A DNA stretch of 64,000 bases, taken from assembly GCF_000718135.1 (NCBI RefSeq), contig NZ_JOEM01000007.1:248001-312000 (forward strand), written 5' to 3'. Below the pieces are notes generated by a model. That model saw only the letters and a program-made list of their open reading frames with translations. It was not told the origin of the DNA and did no database searches. A program made the position numbers and the translations under genes. This stretch comes from Streptomyces cyaneofuscatus (GTDB lineage: Bacteria > Actinomycetota > Actinomycetes > Streptomycetales > Streptomycetaceae). Shown here piece by piece: positions 8,014 through 16,378 of this stretch (its first letter is position 1; each line of letters opens with the position of its first letter).

Positions 8014-8998
8014 CGAAGGCCACCCGGGGGTCGGCGAGCCCGTAGAGCAGGTCGGAGAGCAGGTTGCCCAGCAGGACGGCTGCGGTGGCGAGCACCGTCA
8101 GCGCGGCCAGCAGGGAGAAGTCGACGGAGGTTGCGGCCTCCACGGTGGCGGCGGCGATGCCGGGCCAGCTGAAGACGGTCTCGATGAGGAGCGCCCCGGT
8201 GATGAGTTCGGGGACGCGGGAGCCGATCAGGGTGAGCATCGGCAGCATCCCGGAGCGCAGGGCGTGGCCCAGGAGCACCGTGCGCTCGCTCAGCCCGCGG
8301 GCGCGCGCCCCGCGCACCGGGTCCTCGGCGAGTGCGTCGGTGACCCCTTGGCGTACGTACAGGAAGAACCACGGCAGCTGGGAGATCCCGAGGACGGCCG
8401 CCGGCAGGACGAGGTGGGAGGCGACCTGGCCGAAGGTGATGGTCTCGCTGGCGGCGTCGGTGAGCCCGCCGGCCGGGAGGAGGTCCAGCTTCAGGGCGAA
8501 GAGCCAGATGGCGAGGAGGCCGAGCCAGAAGGAGGGCGCGGCTTCCAGGGTGTACGCGGCGGAGCTGACGGCCCGGTCGAGCCAGCCGCCGGGCCTGCGC
8601 GCGGCGAGGACGCCGAGTGCGGTGCCGAGGAGGATCGCGATCAGGAAGGCGGAGGCGGCGAGCAGGACGGACCAGCCCATGCGCTCGACGATCACGTCGG
8701 AGACCGGCTGGCGCATCACGCTGGAGTCTCCGAGGTCGCCCTGGAGGGCCGAGGTCAGCCAGTTCCACCAGCGGGTGACGAGCGGCTGGTCGACGCCGAG
8801 GTTGGCCCGGAGCTGGTCCAGGTTCTCCTGCGAGGCGGTGAGGCCCGCGGTGCCCGCGTACGCCTTGACGGGGTCGAACGGGGACGCGGCGGCGACGGCG
8901 AAGACGCCGAAGGTGACGGTGAGGAGGACCGGGACGGCGAACAGGGCCCGCCGTCCCGTCATCCGTGCCATCGGCCCCCAGGGGAGGCGGGGCTTCAC
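8006..8998 (-). CDS. nikB: ABC transporter permease (NikB/DppB-like)
   Basis: The protein has 330 aa. A GTG start at 8998 overlaps the substrate-binding protein stop (GTGA); the ATG at 9046 lies inside that gene and is less likely. The N-terminal membrane segment 'ALFAVPVLLTVTFGVFAVA', the 'DPVKAY' periplasmic section and the EAA-like loop 'RARGLSERTVLLGHALRSG' are typical of DppB/NikB permeases. It pairs with the NikC-like permease. Confidence 0.75.
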   Translation of the reverse strand: MKPRLPWGPMARMTGRRALFAVPVLLTVTFGVFAVAAASPFDPVKAYAGTAGLTASQENLDQLRANLGVDQPLVTRWWNWLTSALQGDLGDSSVMRQPVSDVIVERMGWSVLLAASAFLIAILLGTALGVLAARRPGGWLDRAVSSAAYTLEAAPSFWLGLLAIWLFALKLDLLPAGGLTDAASETITFGQVASHLVLPAAVLGISQLPWFFLYVRQGVTDALAEDPVRGARARGLSERTVLLGHALRSGMLPMLTLIGSRVPELITGALLIETVFSWPGIAAATVEAATSVDFSLLAALTVLATAAVLLGNLLSDLLYGLADPRVAFDG

Positions 8999-10611
8999 TT
9001 CTTCGTCTCTCCCGTGCTTTCCGGCTTCCACTTCTCGACGTTCCACCAGGGGCCGGAGGCCAGCCCGTGGTCGTGCGGCTCGACCTGGGTGGTGAGGGGG
9101 CCGAAACGGTCGTCGACGACATAGAGGTGGTCGATGTGGGTGAGGAAGGTGTAGCCCGGGTTCTTCACCAGCTCGCGCTGGACGGTGTCGTAGGCCTTCT
9201 TCCGCTCGGCCTTGTCCCCGCTCCTGCGGCCTGCCTCGATCGCCGCGTCCACGGCCTTGTTGTCGTACCAGGCCATGTTGTTGAAGCCGTCGCCCGCGAG
9301 GGAGGACTTCAGCAGGGTGTACTGGTCGAAGTCGGGGTCGGCGGGCGAGCCGCCGCCCGCGAGCACGGCGTCGTGCTTCATCCGGGGCTCGATGACCTCC
9401 CAGGTCCCGGCCTCGGTGCGGATGTCGATGCCGGCCTTCTTGGCGTCGGAGGCGTAGGCGAGGGCGTGCTCCTGGCGGAGCTTGTCACCGCTGAGGTACC
9501 AGAGGGGGAACGTGGCGCGCACGCCGTCCTTCACGCGGACGCCGTCCTTGCCCGGCTTCCAGCCCGCCTCGTCCAGGATCTTCTTCGCGGCGGCGACATC
9601 GTGCTTGCGCTCGGTGCCCTGGGTGAACCACTCGCTGTCGGTGGGGACCGGCCCGTAGGCGGGCTTGCCGCTGCCGTTGAGGATGGCGTCGACCATCGTC
9701 TGCCGGTCGACCGCGACATCGAGGGCGCGGCGCACGGCGGTGTCACCGGCGACCTTGTTGTTGGTGGGCAGCGTCACCGTGCGGTAGTCGTAGCTGTTCG
9801 CGGCGTACGTCTTCTTGCCCTTGTCGTTCGCGAAGCCCTTGGCCAGGTTGGGCGGCAGGATCGCGCCGTCCAGGTCGCCGGAGCGCAGCCGGGTGGCGCG
9901 TACGTCGTCGTCCTTGATAATCGCCATGGTGAACTTCTTCACCTCGGGTTCGCCGCCCCAGTAGTGGGGGTTGGCGGTGAAGCTGAGCTTCTCGCCCTTG
10001 GACCACTTGGTGAGGACGTACGGTCCGGTGCCGATCGGCTTGGTGGTGAAGGCGCCGGTGTTGACGTCCTGCTTGCCCGCGATGTGCTCGGGGGCGATGG
10101 GCAGGACGGTGCGCTGGGCGAACGGCGCGTAGGGGTACTTGAGCGTGAAGACGACGGTGTCCTCGCCCTTGGCCGTGACGTCCTTGACGGCGTCCAGCTC
10201 GGTGCGGGAGGGGTTGTTGGTCTTCGCGTCGAGGATGGTGCGGTAGGTGAAGACGACGTCCTTGGCGCCGAACGCCTTGCCGTCGCTGAACTTCACGCCC
10301 TGGCGCAGCTTGTACGTGTACGTCAGCCCGTCTTCGCTGATCTCGGGCAGCGCGGCGGCGAGGGCCGGCCGGAGCTTCATGTCGGCGTCCAGGGCGAGCA
10401 GCCCGTCGAAGATCTTGGAGTTGCCGTCCTTGCCGTAGCCGAGCAGCGGGCTCAGGCTGTCGGGCTCGTAGGCGATGCCGACGACGGCCGAGGTGGTCCC
10501 GGTGCCGGAACCGGCCTTGGGGCTGTCCGGGTTGGAGCAGGCTGCCGCGGTCAGGGACAGTGCGGTCACCAGCGTGGCGGCGACCGCCCCCCGTATCGAT
10601 CGGGCCGTCAT
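8995..10611 (-). CDS. nikA: Nickel/peptide ABC transporter substrate-binding lipoprotein (NikA-like)
   Basis: The protein has 538 aa and belongs to the SBP_bac_5 family. A lipobox (SLTAAAC) follows the N-terminal hydrophobic segment, so it is membrane anchored. Family segments include 'YEPDSLSPLLGYGKDGNSK', 'FSDGKAFGAKDVVFTY' and 'PIGTGPYVLTKW'. I chose ATG 10611 (MTARSIRG) over TTG 10632. The order A-B-C-D-E matches nikABCDE, and a sequence fitting the Streptomyces Nur nickel box (TTGC-N9-GCAA) lies 34-50 bp upstream, which favours nickel over peptide. Dipeptide uptake remains possible. Confidence 0.7.
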   Translation of the reverse strand: MTARSIRGAVAATLVTALSLTAAACSNPDSPKAGSGTGTTSAVVGIAYEPDSLSPLLGYGKDGNSKIFDGLLALDADMKLRPALAAALPEISEDGLTYTYKLRQGVKFSDGKAFGAKDVVFTYRTILDAKTNNPSRTELDAVKDVTAKGEDTVVFTLKYPYAPFAQRTVLPIAPEHIAGKQDVNTGAFTTKPIGTGPYVLTKWSKGEKLSFTANPHYWGGEPEVKKFTMAIIKDDDVRATRLRSGDLDGAILPPNLAKGFANDKGKKTYAANSYDYRTVTLPTNNKVAGDTAVRRALDVAVDRQTMVDAILNGSGKPAYGPVPTDSEWFTQGTERKHDVAAAKKILDEAGWKPGKDGVRVKDGVRATFPLWYLSGDKLRQEHALAYASDAKKAGIDIRTEAGTWEVIEPRMKHDAVLAGGGSPADPDFDQYTLLKSSLAGDGFNNMAWYDNKAVDAAIEAGRRSGDKAERKKAYDTVQRELVKNPGYTFLTHIDHLYVVDDRFGPLTTQVEPHDHGLASGPWWNVEKWKPESTGETKK

Positions 10612-10637
10612 ACTCTGCACATCCCTGTTCAAGATCG

Positions 10638-10655
10638 ACTGTTATTGCGAACAGT
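10638..10655. promoter_or_regulatory. Second palindrome in the nik promoter
   Basis: ACTGTT-N6-AACAGT is a perfect inverted repeat that overlaps the putative Nur box. Additional AACAG/CTGTT half-sites lie on both sides (10625 and 10665 regions). It may be an operator for a second regulator or simply part of the promoter structure. Confidence 0.4.
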
Positions 10656-10661
10656 ATGCAA
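10645..10661. promoter_or_regulatory. Putative Nur (nickel) box upstream of nikA
   Basis: The sequence TTGC-N9-GCAA matches the recalled Nur consensus TTGCAA-N5-TTGCAA of Streptomyces at the conserved outer positions. It lies between the nikA-like start and the terminator of the acyl-CoA dehydrogenase operon. This would mean the importer is repressed when nickel is plentiful. Confidence 0.6.
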
Positions 10662-10676
10662 TTAAACAGCACGTAA

Positions 10677-10728
10677 AAGGCCCTGGTACACCCCGCCTCG
10701 ACAGGCGAGACGCGGGTACCAGGGCCTT
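10677..10728. terminator. Terminator of the acyl-CoA dehydrogenase operon
   Basis: A perfect 13-bp inverted repeat (AAGGCCCTGGTAC at 10677-10689 and its complement at 10716-10728) encloses a smaller GC-rich hairpin. It lies just downstream of the acyl-CoA dehydrogenase gene and upstream of the nik promoter, insulating the two minus-strand operons. Confidence 0.8.
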
Positions 10729-10742
10729 GGCCCGACAGGCTG

Positions 10743-11885
10743 CTACGGAGCCGGCAGCTCCGCCAGCTCCGCGACGGCCTCGCGGTGGGTGCCCGCCGAG
10801 CCGTACGCGATCGAGTCCGCCTTGGCGCGCTTGAGGTAGAGGTGCGCCGGGTGTTCCCAGGTCATCCCGATCCCGCCGTGGAGCTGGACGCACTCCTCGG
10901 CGGCGTGGACCGCGACGCCGGAGCAGTAGGCCTGGGCCACCGCGACCGCGAGCGGGGCGTCGGGGCTGCCGGTGGCCAGGGCGTCGGCGGCGTTGCGGGC
11001 GGCGGCACGGGCCGAGACGACCTCCAGCCAGAGCTGGGCCATCCGGTGCTTGAGCGACTGGAAGGAGCCCACGGGCCGGTTGAACTGGTGGCGTTCGCGG
11101 GTGTACCGGACGGTCTCGGTGAGGCACCACTCGGCGATCCCGAGCTGTTCGGAGGCGAGCAGTCCGGCTCCGGCGAGCAGGCCGCGCCGTACGGCGGTGG
11201 TGCTCGCGTCCGCATCGGCGAGCAGGGTCCCGGTGGCGCCGGACAGCGTGAGGGTGGCGAGGGGACGGGTCAAATCCAGCGGTACGAGGGGTTCCACCAC
11301 CACTCCGGGGGCCGTCGCCTCGACCGCGTACAGGCCTTCGGCGGTCGGCACCAGCAGGACGTCGGCCACGGCCGCGTCGGCGACTCCTCGTACCGTGCCG
11401 TCGAGTGAGGTGAGGGCCGCCCGAGCACCGGAGGGCGGGGTGGCGAAGGGCACGGCGAGCACCGCCGTACGCGCACCGGAGGCCAGCTCGGCCAGGAGTG
11501 CGGCGGCCGGTCCGCCGTCCCGCGCCAGTGCGAGCAGCGTCTCCGTCGCCACGACGGAGCTGGTCAGGTACGGGGCCGGGGCCACGCTGCGGCCCAGCTC
11601 CTCCAGGACCACGGCGGCCTCCCGGTGGGACGCGCCCTGGCCGCCGAGCTTCTCCGGTACGAGGAGTCCGGCGGCGCCGATGCCGGTGGCCAGCGCCTCC
11701 CACAGCCGGGGGTCGTACGGCGTGTCGGACTCGGTCGCCGCGATCACCGTCGGCGCGTCGGCCCGGTCGGCGAGGAGGGCGCGTACGGCGGAGCGCAGGT
11801 CCTCCTCGTCCTGGGTGTAGAGGAGGTCCGGGGTGGCGGAGGGCTGTTCCGGGGTGGCGGCGGGGGGCTGGGTGGGCGCGGTCAT
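10743..11885 (-). CDS. Acyl-CoA dehydrogenase, second subunit
   Basis: The protein has 380 aa. ATG 11885 overlaps the upstream acyl-CoA dehydrogenase stop (ATGA). Family segments are visible: 'EKLGGQGASHREAAVVLEELGR', 'YTRERHQFNRPVGSFQSLKHRMAQLW' and 'QLHGGIGMTWEHPAHLYLKRAK'. It oxidises an acyl-CoA to the enoyl-CoA using FAD. Coupling to a second, different dehydrogenase suggests an alpha2beta2 heterotetramer like the mycobacterial steroid/bile-acid FadE pairs. The substrate is unknown. Confidence 0.8.
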   Translation of the reverse strand: MTAPTQPPAATPEQPSATPDLLYTQDEEDLRSAVRALLADRADAPTVIAATESDTPYDPRLWEALATGIGAAGLLVPEKLGGQGASHREAAVVLEELGRSVAPAPYLTSSVVATETLLALARDGGPAAALLAELASGARTAVLAVPFATPPSGARAALTSLDGTVRGVADAAVADVLLVPTAEGLYAVEATAPGVVVEPLVPLDLTRPLATLTLSGATGTLLADADASTTAVRRGLLAGAGLLASEQLGIAEWCLTETVRYTRERHQFNRPVGSFQSLKHRMAQLWLEVVSARAAARNAADALATGSPDAPLAVAVAQAYCSGVAVHAAEECVQLHGGIGMTWEHPAHLYLKRAKADSIAYGSAGTHREAVAELAELPAP

Positions 11886-13084
11886 CGGCTCAGGTCCTTC
11901 CAGGCGACGTCCTTGTCGTTGCGGGGTTCGGCGGGCAGCCCGAGGACGCGCTCGGCCACGATGTTCAGCAGGACCTCGCTGGTGCCGCCCTCGATGGAGT
12001 TGCCCTTGGAGCGGAGGTAGCGGTAGCCGGCGTCGCGGCCGGTGAAGTCGACCAGCTCCGGGCGGACCATGGTCCAGTCGCCGTACAACAGGCCCTCGTC
12101 GCCGAGGAGTTCGACTTCCAGGCCGCTGATCTGCTGGTTGAGGCGGGCGAAGGCGAGCTTCATGCCCGAGCCCTCGGGGCCGGGCTGTCCGGCGACGAGC
12201 TGCTGGCGCAGCCGCTCCCCGGTGAGCCGGGCGACCTCGGCCTCGACCCAGAGGGTGAGCAGGCGCTGGTGGGTGTCGTGGGTGCGCAGGTCGGGGCGGT
12301 TCCGCCAGGTCTGCGAGACCGGGCCGATCATGCCGCCCTCGCGCGGGATGCGGGAGCCGCCGATGGAGACGCGCTCGTTCATCAGCGTGGTCTGGGCGAC
12401 CTTCCAGCCGTCGCCGACGGGGCCGAGCCGATGGCTGTCGGGGATGCGTACGCCGGAGAGGAAGACCTCGTTGAACTCGGCCTCCCCGGTGATCTGGCGC
12501 AGCGGCCGGACGTCCACGCCGGGGTCGGTCATGTCGCAGATGAAGTAGCTGATGCCCCGGTGCTTGGGGAGGTCGGGGTCGGTGCGGGCGATGAGGATCG
12601 CCCACCGGGCCACATGGGCGCTGGACGTCCAGACCTTCTGCCCGTCGATCACCCAGTCGTCGCCGTCGCGGACGGCCCGGGTGGCGAGCGCCGCGAGGTC
12701 GGAGCCGGCGCCGGGCTCGCTGAAGAGCTGGCACCAGACCTCCTCGCCCACCCACAGCGGGCGCAGGAAGCGCCGCTTCTGCTCGTCGGTGCCGAAGCCG
12801 AGGATGGTGGGCGCGGCCATGCCGAGGCCGATGCCGATGCGGCGCGGGGCGTTGTCCGGCGCGTCGGCGGCGGCGAGTTCGGCGTCGACCACCTGCTGGA
12901 GCGAGCGGGGCGCGTCGAGTCCGCCGAGGCCCACCGGGTAGTGGACCCAGGCGAGGCCCGCGTCGAACCGGGCCTTCAGGAAGTCGGTGCGGTCGGTGGT
13001 GGCGGGCGGGTGCGCGGTGAGGAGTTCGCGGGTGCGGCGGCGGATCTCGGTGGCGTCGACGGCCGGTGCGGCGGCGGGGCTCAT
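11882..13084 (-). CDS. Acyl-CoA dehydrogenase, first subunit
   Basis: The protein has 400 aa. ATG 13084 overlaps the oxidoreductase stop (ATGA). The flavin-binding motif 'QLFSEPGAGSDLA' and 'VIDGQKVWTSSAHVARW' are clear, and the C-terminal 'GNSIEGGTSEVLLNIVAERVLGLP' is typical of the family. With the downstream subunit it is likely to form a heteromeric acyl-CoA dehydrogenase acting on a bulky or branched acyl-CoA. It lies in one operon with the quinone oxidoreductase. Confidence 0.8.
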   Translation of the reverse strand: MSPAAAPAVDATEIRRRTRELLTAHPPATTDRTDFLKARFDAGLAWVHYPVGLGGLDAPRSLQQVVDAELAAADAPDNAPRRIGIGLGMAAPTILGFGTDEQKRRFLRPLWVGEEVWCQLFSEPGAGSDLAALATRAVRDGDDWVIDGQKVWTSSAHVARWAILIARTDPDLPKHRGISYFICDMTDPGVDVRPLRQITGEAEFNEVFLSGVRIPDSHRLGPVGDGWKVAQTTLMNERVSIGGSRIPREGGMIGPVSQTWRNRPDLRTHDTHQRLLTLWVEAEVARLTGERLRQQLVAGQPGPEGSGMKLAFARLNQQISGLEVELLGDEGLLYGDWTMVRPELVDFTGRDAGYRYLRSKGNSIEGGTSEVLLNIVAERVLGLPAEPRNDKDVAWKDLSR

Positions 13085-14046
13085 CGGGCACCTCCGGGCA
13101 GGACGACGATGCGGCCGGTGCTGGTGCCGTCGGCGACGCGCTGGACGGCCTGCGCGGCTCCGGCCATCCCGACACGCTCGCTGATCAGGGGTTTGACGAT
13201 CCCCTGGGCGGCCAGCTTGGTCAGCTCGTCGTGGCAGGCGCGGACGGCGGCGGGGTCCTTGGTGTTGTAGAGGCCCCAGTGCAGCCCGACGATGGAGTAG
13301 TTCTTCACCAGGGCGTGGTTGAGCGCCGGGGCCGGGATGTTTCCGCTGGCGAAGCCGACGACGAGGACGCGGCCCTCGAAGGCGATGCACTTGACGGACT
13401 TGGCGTACGCCTCGCCGCCGACCGGGTCGTAGACGACGTCCGCGCCGCGCCCGCCGGTGGCTTCCTTCACGGCGGCGACGATGTCCTCGCTGCGCCGGTC
13501 GATGACCAGGTCGCAGCCGAGCTCACGGGCGACGGCCGCCTTGTCCGGTCCGCCGACGACCCCGATCACGGTGGCGCCCGCGGCCTTGCCGAGCTGGACT
13601 GCCGCGCTGCCGACCCCGCCCGCCGCCGCGTGGACCAGGAGGGTCTCCCCGGCCTGGAGGTTCGCACGGCGGTGGAGGCCGAACCAGCCGGTCTGGTAGC
13701 CGATGTGGAGGGCGGCCGCTTCTGCGTCGTCCAGGGCGTCGGGGGCGGGCAGCAGCGCCGCCTCGTCCGCGACGACGTACTCGGCGAAGCCGCCGTACGG
13801 CAGGGCGGGGGTGGCGAGGACGCGCCGCCCGTCCTCCGTCGTGCCGCACACCTCGACGCCCGGGGTGAACGGCAGCGGCGGCCGCACCTGGTACTGGCCC
13901 CGGCAGAGCAGGGCGTCGGGGAAGTTGACGTTCGCCGCGGCGACCCGGACGAGCACCTGCCCGTCGCCGGGGGTGAGCCGGTCCGTCTCCTCCAGGCTCA
14001 TCACCTCGCCCGGCTCGCCGTTCCGGTGCACTCGCCATGCCTGCAT
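13081..14046 (-). CDS. NADPH:quinone oxidoreductase, zinc-free MDR family
   Basis: The protein has 321 aa. I chose ATG 14046 because GGAGG lies six bases upstream; the ORF extends to 14076 without a better site. It has the medium-chain dehydrogenase fold: 'VRVAAANVNFPDALLCRG', 'TPGVEVCGTTEDG' and the nucleotide-binding 'VHAAAGGVGSAAVQLGKAAG', without structural zinc cysteines. It reduces a quinone or enone with NADPH. As first gene of the three-gene operon it may work on the product of the acyl-CoA dehydrogenases. Confidence 0.8.
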   Translation of the reverse strand: MQAWRVHRNGEPGEVMSLEETDRLTPGDGQVLVRVAAANVNFPDALLCRGQYQVRPPLPFTPGVEVCGTTEDGRRVLATPALPYGGFAEYVVADEAALLPAPDALDDAEAAALHIGYQTGWFGLHRRANLQAGETLLVHAAAGGVGSAAVQLGKAAGATVIGVVGGPDKAAVARELGCDLVIDRRSEDIVAAVKEATGGRGADVVYDPVGGEAYAKSVKCIAFEGRVLVVGFASGNIPAPALNHALVKNYSIVGLHWGLYNTKDPAAVRACHDELTKLAAQGIVKPLISERVGMAGAAQAVQRVADGTSTGRIVVLPGGAR

Positions 14047-14202
14047 GAGGGGCCTCCACAACACTGTCGGCATCAACCGCTGCCGCTGTCGGCATTTCCA
14101 CTGCTCGCGTAACCACTGCTCGCGTAACCAGCGCTCCGGCGCATACTAAGCGGTCGCTTGCCCATCTGGGAACACCCCGGCGAGCCGGGCGAAGCGGCCC
14201 CT

Positions 14203-14802
14203 TCAGCCCCGCTTCGGCTTGGCCCGCACATGCATCCGCTCGCCCTGCGGGCCGAAGAGGCTCAGGAACTCCACGGGCTTGTCCTCCGCGGGCCCGAACC
14301 AGTGCGGCAGCCGGGTGTCGAACTCGGCGGCCTCCCCCGGCTCCAGCACCAGATCGTGCTCGGCCAGCAGCAGCCGCAGCTTCCCGGAGAGCACGAACAG
14401 CCACTCGTACCCCTCGTGCGTGCGCTGCTCCGGCACCTCGCCGCTGCCCGCCTCCTGCACCATCTTGTACGCCTGGAGTCCGCCGGGCCGGGCGGTCAGC
14501 GGCAGCATCGTCCGGCCGTGCTGCACGATCGGCTTGGCCCGCACCCGGGGGTCCCCGACCGGCGGGGCGCCCACCAGGTCGTCGAGCGGGACCTCGTGGG
14601 CACGGGCGATCGGGAGCAGCAGCTCCAGACTGGGGCGGCGGCCGCCGGACTCCAGCCGGGAGAGCGTGGAGACGGAGATCCCGGTGGCGGCGGAGAGCGC
14701 GGAGAGGGTGACCCCGCGGTCCTTGCGCAGGCGGCGCAGGCGGGGGCCGACCCCGGTGAGGACGGCGTCGAGTTCGGGGTCGTCCCGGTCGTGTTCCTTC
14801 AT
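14203..14802 (-). CDS. XRE-family regulator with cupin domain
   Basis: The protein has 199 aa. An N-terminal helix-turn-helix of the Cro/XRE type (residues about 18-75, 'GVTLSALSAATGISVSTLSRLESG') is followed by a C-terminal cupin (about 105-190, 'EWLFVLSGKLRLLLAEHDLVLEPGE'). Such proteins sense a small ligand in the cupin and regulate nearby genes. It lies 156 bp upstream of the oxidoreductase-acyl-CoA dehydrogenase operon on the same strand and is a plausible regulator of it. Confidence 0.8.
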   Translation of the reverse strand: MKEHDRDDPELDAVLTGVGPRLRRLRKDRGVTLSALSAATGISVSTLSRLESGGRRPSLELLLPIARAHEVPLDDLVGAPPVGDPRVRAKPIVQHGRTMLPLTARPGGLQAYKMVQEAGSGEVPEQRTHEGYEWLFVLSGKLRLLLAEHDLVLEPGEAAEFDTRLPHWFGPAEDKPVEFLSLFGPQGERMHVRAKPKRG

Positions 14803-14880
14803 GCGCCCATTGCAGAATCGGCAAGCGGGATTGTCAATCCCGCCTACGCGGTCAGGGGCCCGCTCCGCGCCCCGGCGGTA

Positions 14881-15615
14881 TCAGTGGGCGAAGACCTCGA
14901 AGGTGACCGCCGGGCGCCCGCCGAACCGGTCGGCCTCGGCCCGCACCATGCCCTCCAGGAAGGTCCGGCAGTACGTCTCCGGCTCCTCCTCGCTCAGGGC
15001 CTCGATGTACGTGCGGTGCGCGAGCAGGGACTCCACGGAACGTTCGAACCCCGCCGTCGCGTCCACCGCGTGCGTGGGCCGGTCGCTGCCCGCCACGGCG
15101 GTCCACCGCACCCCGTCCCACGGCTCCAGGCCCTGTTCCTGCAGCTCCGGGAAGATCCACCGGTTGCCCGCGTCGGCGACGGCGTCCAGGGTGGCCCGGC
15201 CGACCGCCCGGTGGTCGGGGGTGTTCCAGGCGACGCCGCCCCAGGTGTCGCGATGGTTCAGGGTGACGACCAGTTCCGGGCGGTGGCGGCGGATGGCGGC
15301 GGCGATGTCGCGGCGCAGGCCGGTGCCGTACTCGATCACCCCGTCGCGGTGGTCGAGGAACTCCACCGTACGGACCCCGACGACGGCGGCGCTCGCCCGC
15401 TGCTCCCGCTCGCGGAGCGGCGCGCACTCCTCGGGCGGCAGGGTGTCGATCCCGGCCTCGCCCCGGCTGGCGAGGAGGTAGACGACCTCCCGGCCGCCGT
15501 CGGTCCAGTCGGCCACGGCGGCGGCCGCGCCGTACTCCAGGTCGTCGGGGTGGGCGACCACCGCCAGGGCGCGGGTCCAGTCGGCGGGCAGGGGTTCGAG
15601 CGGCTGCTGCGTCAT
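14881..15615 (-). CDS. PIG-L family deacetylase
   Basis: The protein has 244 aa. The zinc-binding motif AHPDDLE is at residues about 21-27, with the downstream 'NHRDTWGGVAWNTPDHRAVG' supplying the third His. Family members remove N-acetyl groups from GlcNAc-containing substrates such as the mycothiol precursor (MshB) or from antibiotic intermediates. It is not MshB or Mca by length and context, so the substrate is unknown. It is monocistronic on the minus strand and divergent from the rhodanese gene. Confidence 0.8.
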   Translation of the reverse strand: MTQQPLEPLPADWTRALAVVAHPDDLEYGAAAAVADWTDGGREVVYLLASRGEAGIDTLPPEECAPLREREQRASAAVVGVRTVEFLDHRDGVIEYGTGLRRDIAAAIRRHRPELVVTLNHRDTWGGVAWNTPDHRAVGRATLDAVADAGNRWIFPELQEQGLEPWDGVRWTAVAGSDRPTHAVDATAGFERSVESLLAHRTYIEALSEEEPETYCRTFLEGMVRAEADRFGGRPAVTFEVFAH

Positions 15616-15787
15616 ACCCGCAGGCTACCGACGATCTTGCGAGGGAGCCGTGACCGGCGGGTCTCCGGGTAGGGGAGGGGAATGCGGGCGGGCCGTACGG
15701 TGCTGGAAACACGGACAGCCGCTGCTGGGGACACGTGTAGAGTCCCAGCCCTCCCGCGCCGCCCCGGTCGACGAAAGGACCCCGCTC

Positions 15788-16360
15788 GTGCCCAGCCCCG
15801 CATCCCTCTCCCCCGCCCAGGCCGCAGCCCGTCTGGAGGAGTTCACCGTGATCGATGTGCGGGCTCCCGGCGAGTACGCCGCGGGCCACGTACCCGGCGC
15901 GCTGAACATCCCGCTCGACAAGCTGCCGGACGCCCTGCCCGCCCTCAAGTCCGCATCCGCCCGCGGCTCGCTGCTGGTGGTGTGCGCCTCCGGGGTCCGC
16001 TCCACCCGGGCCTGCGAGATCCTCGCGGGCGCCGACATCGAGGCCGCCACACTCACCGGCGGCACGTCCGCCTGGGAGGGTGACGGCCGCGGCCTGGACC
16101 GGCCCGAGGGTGCCCGTGCCGTCTGGCCCATGGAGCGCCAGGTGCGGCTCGCGGCCGGTTCGCTGGTGGTGGCCGGGCTGGTGGCGGGCATCCGCTTCCC
16201 GGCCGCCCGCTGGCTCTCCGCGGGGATCGGCTCGGGCCTGGTCTTCTCGGCCGTCACCAACACCTGCGGCATGGCCTCGGCCCTGTCGAAGCTCCCGTAC
16301 AACCGGGCGCCGCGCTCCGCCGAGGACCTGGACGCCACGCTGGAGGCGCTCCAGCGCTGA
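15788..16360 (+). CDS. Rhodanese-DUF2892 membrane protein
   Basis: The protein has 190 aa from GTG 15788 (AAAGGA upstream). The N-terminal rhodanese domain (residues about 5-100) has the active-site loop CASGVRS with its persulphide Cys. The C-terminal part is a DUF2892-type membrane hairpin ('RLAAGSLVVAGLVAG' and 'GIGSGLVFSAVTNTCGMA'), as in E. coli YgaP. It transfers sulfane sulphur at the membrane. The gene ends 18 bp from the convergent peptidase gene. Confidence 0.8.
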   Translation: MPSPASLSPAQAAARLEEFTVIDVRAPGEYAAGHVPGALNIPLDKLPDALPALKSASARGSLLVVCASGVRSTRACEILAGADIEAATLTGGTSAWEGDGRGLDRPEGARAVWPMERQVRLAAGSLVVAGLVAGIRFPAARWLSAGIGSGLVFSAVTNTCGMASALSKLPYNRAPRSAEDLDATLEALQR

Positions 16361-16378
16361 CGTCCGCCGCGCCGATGG

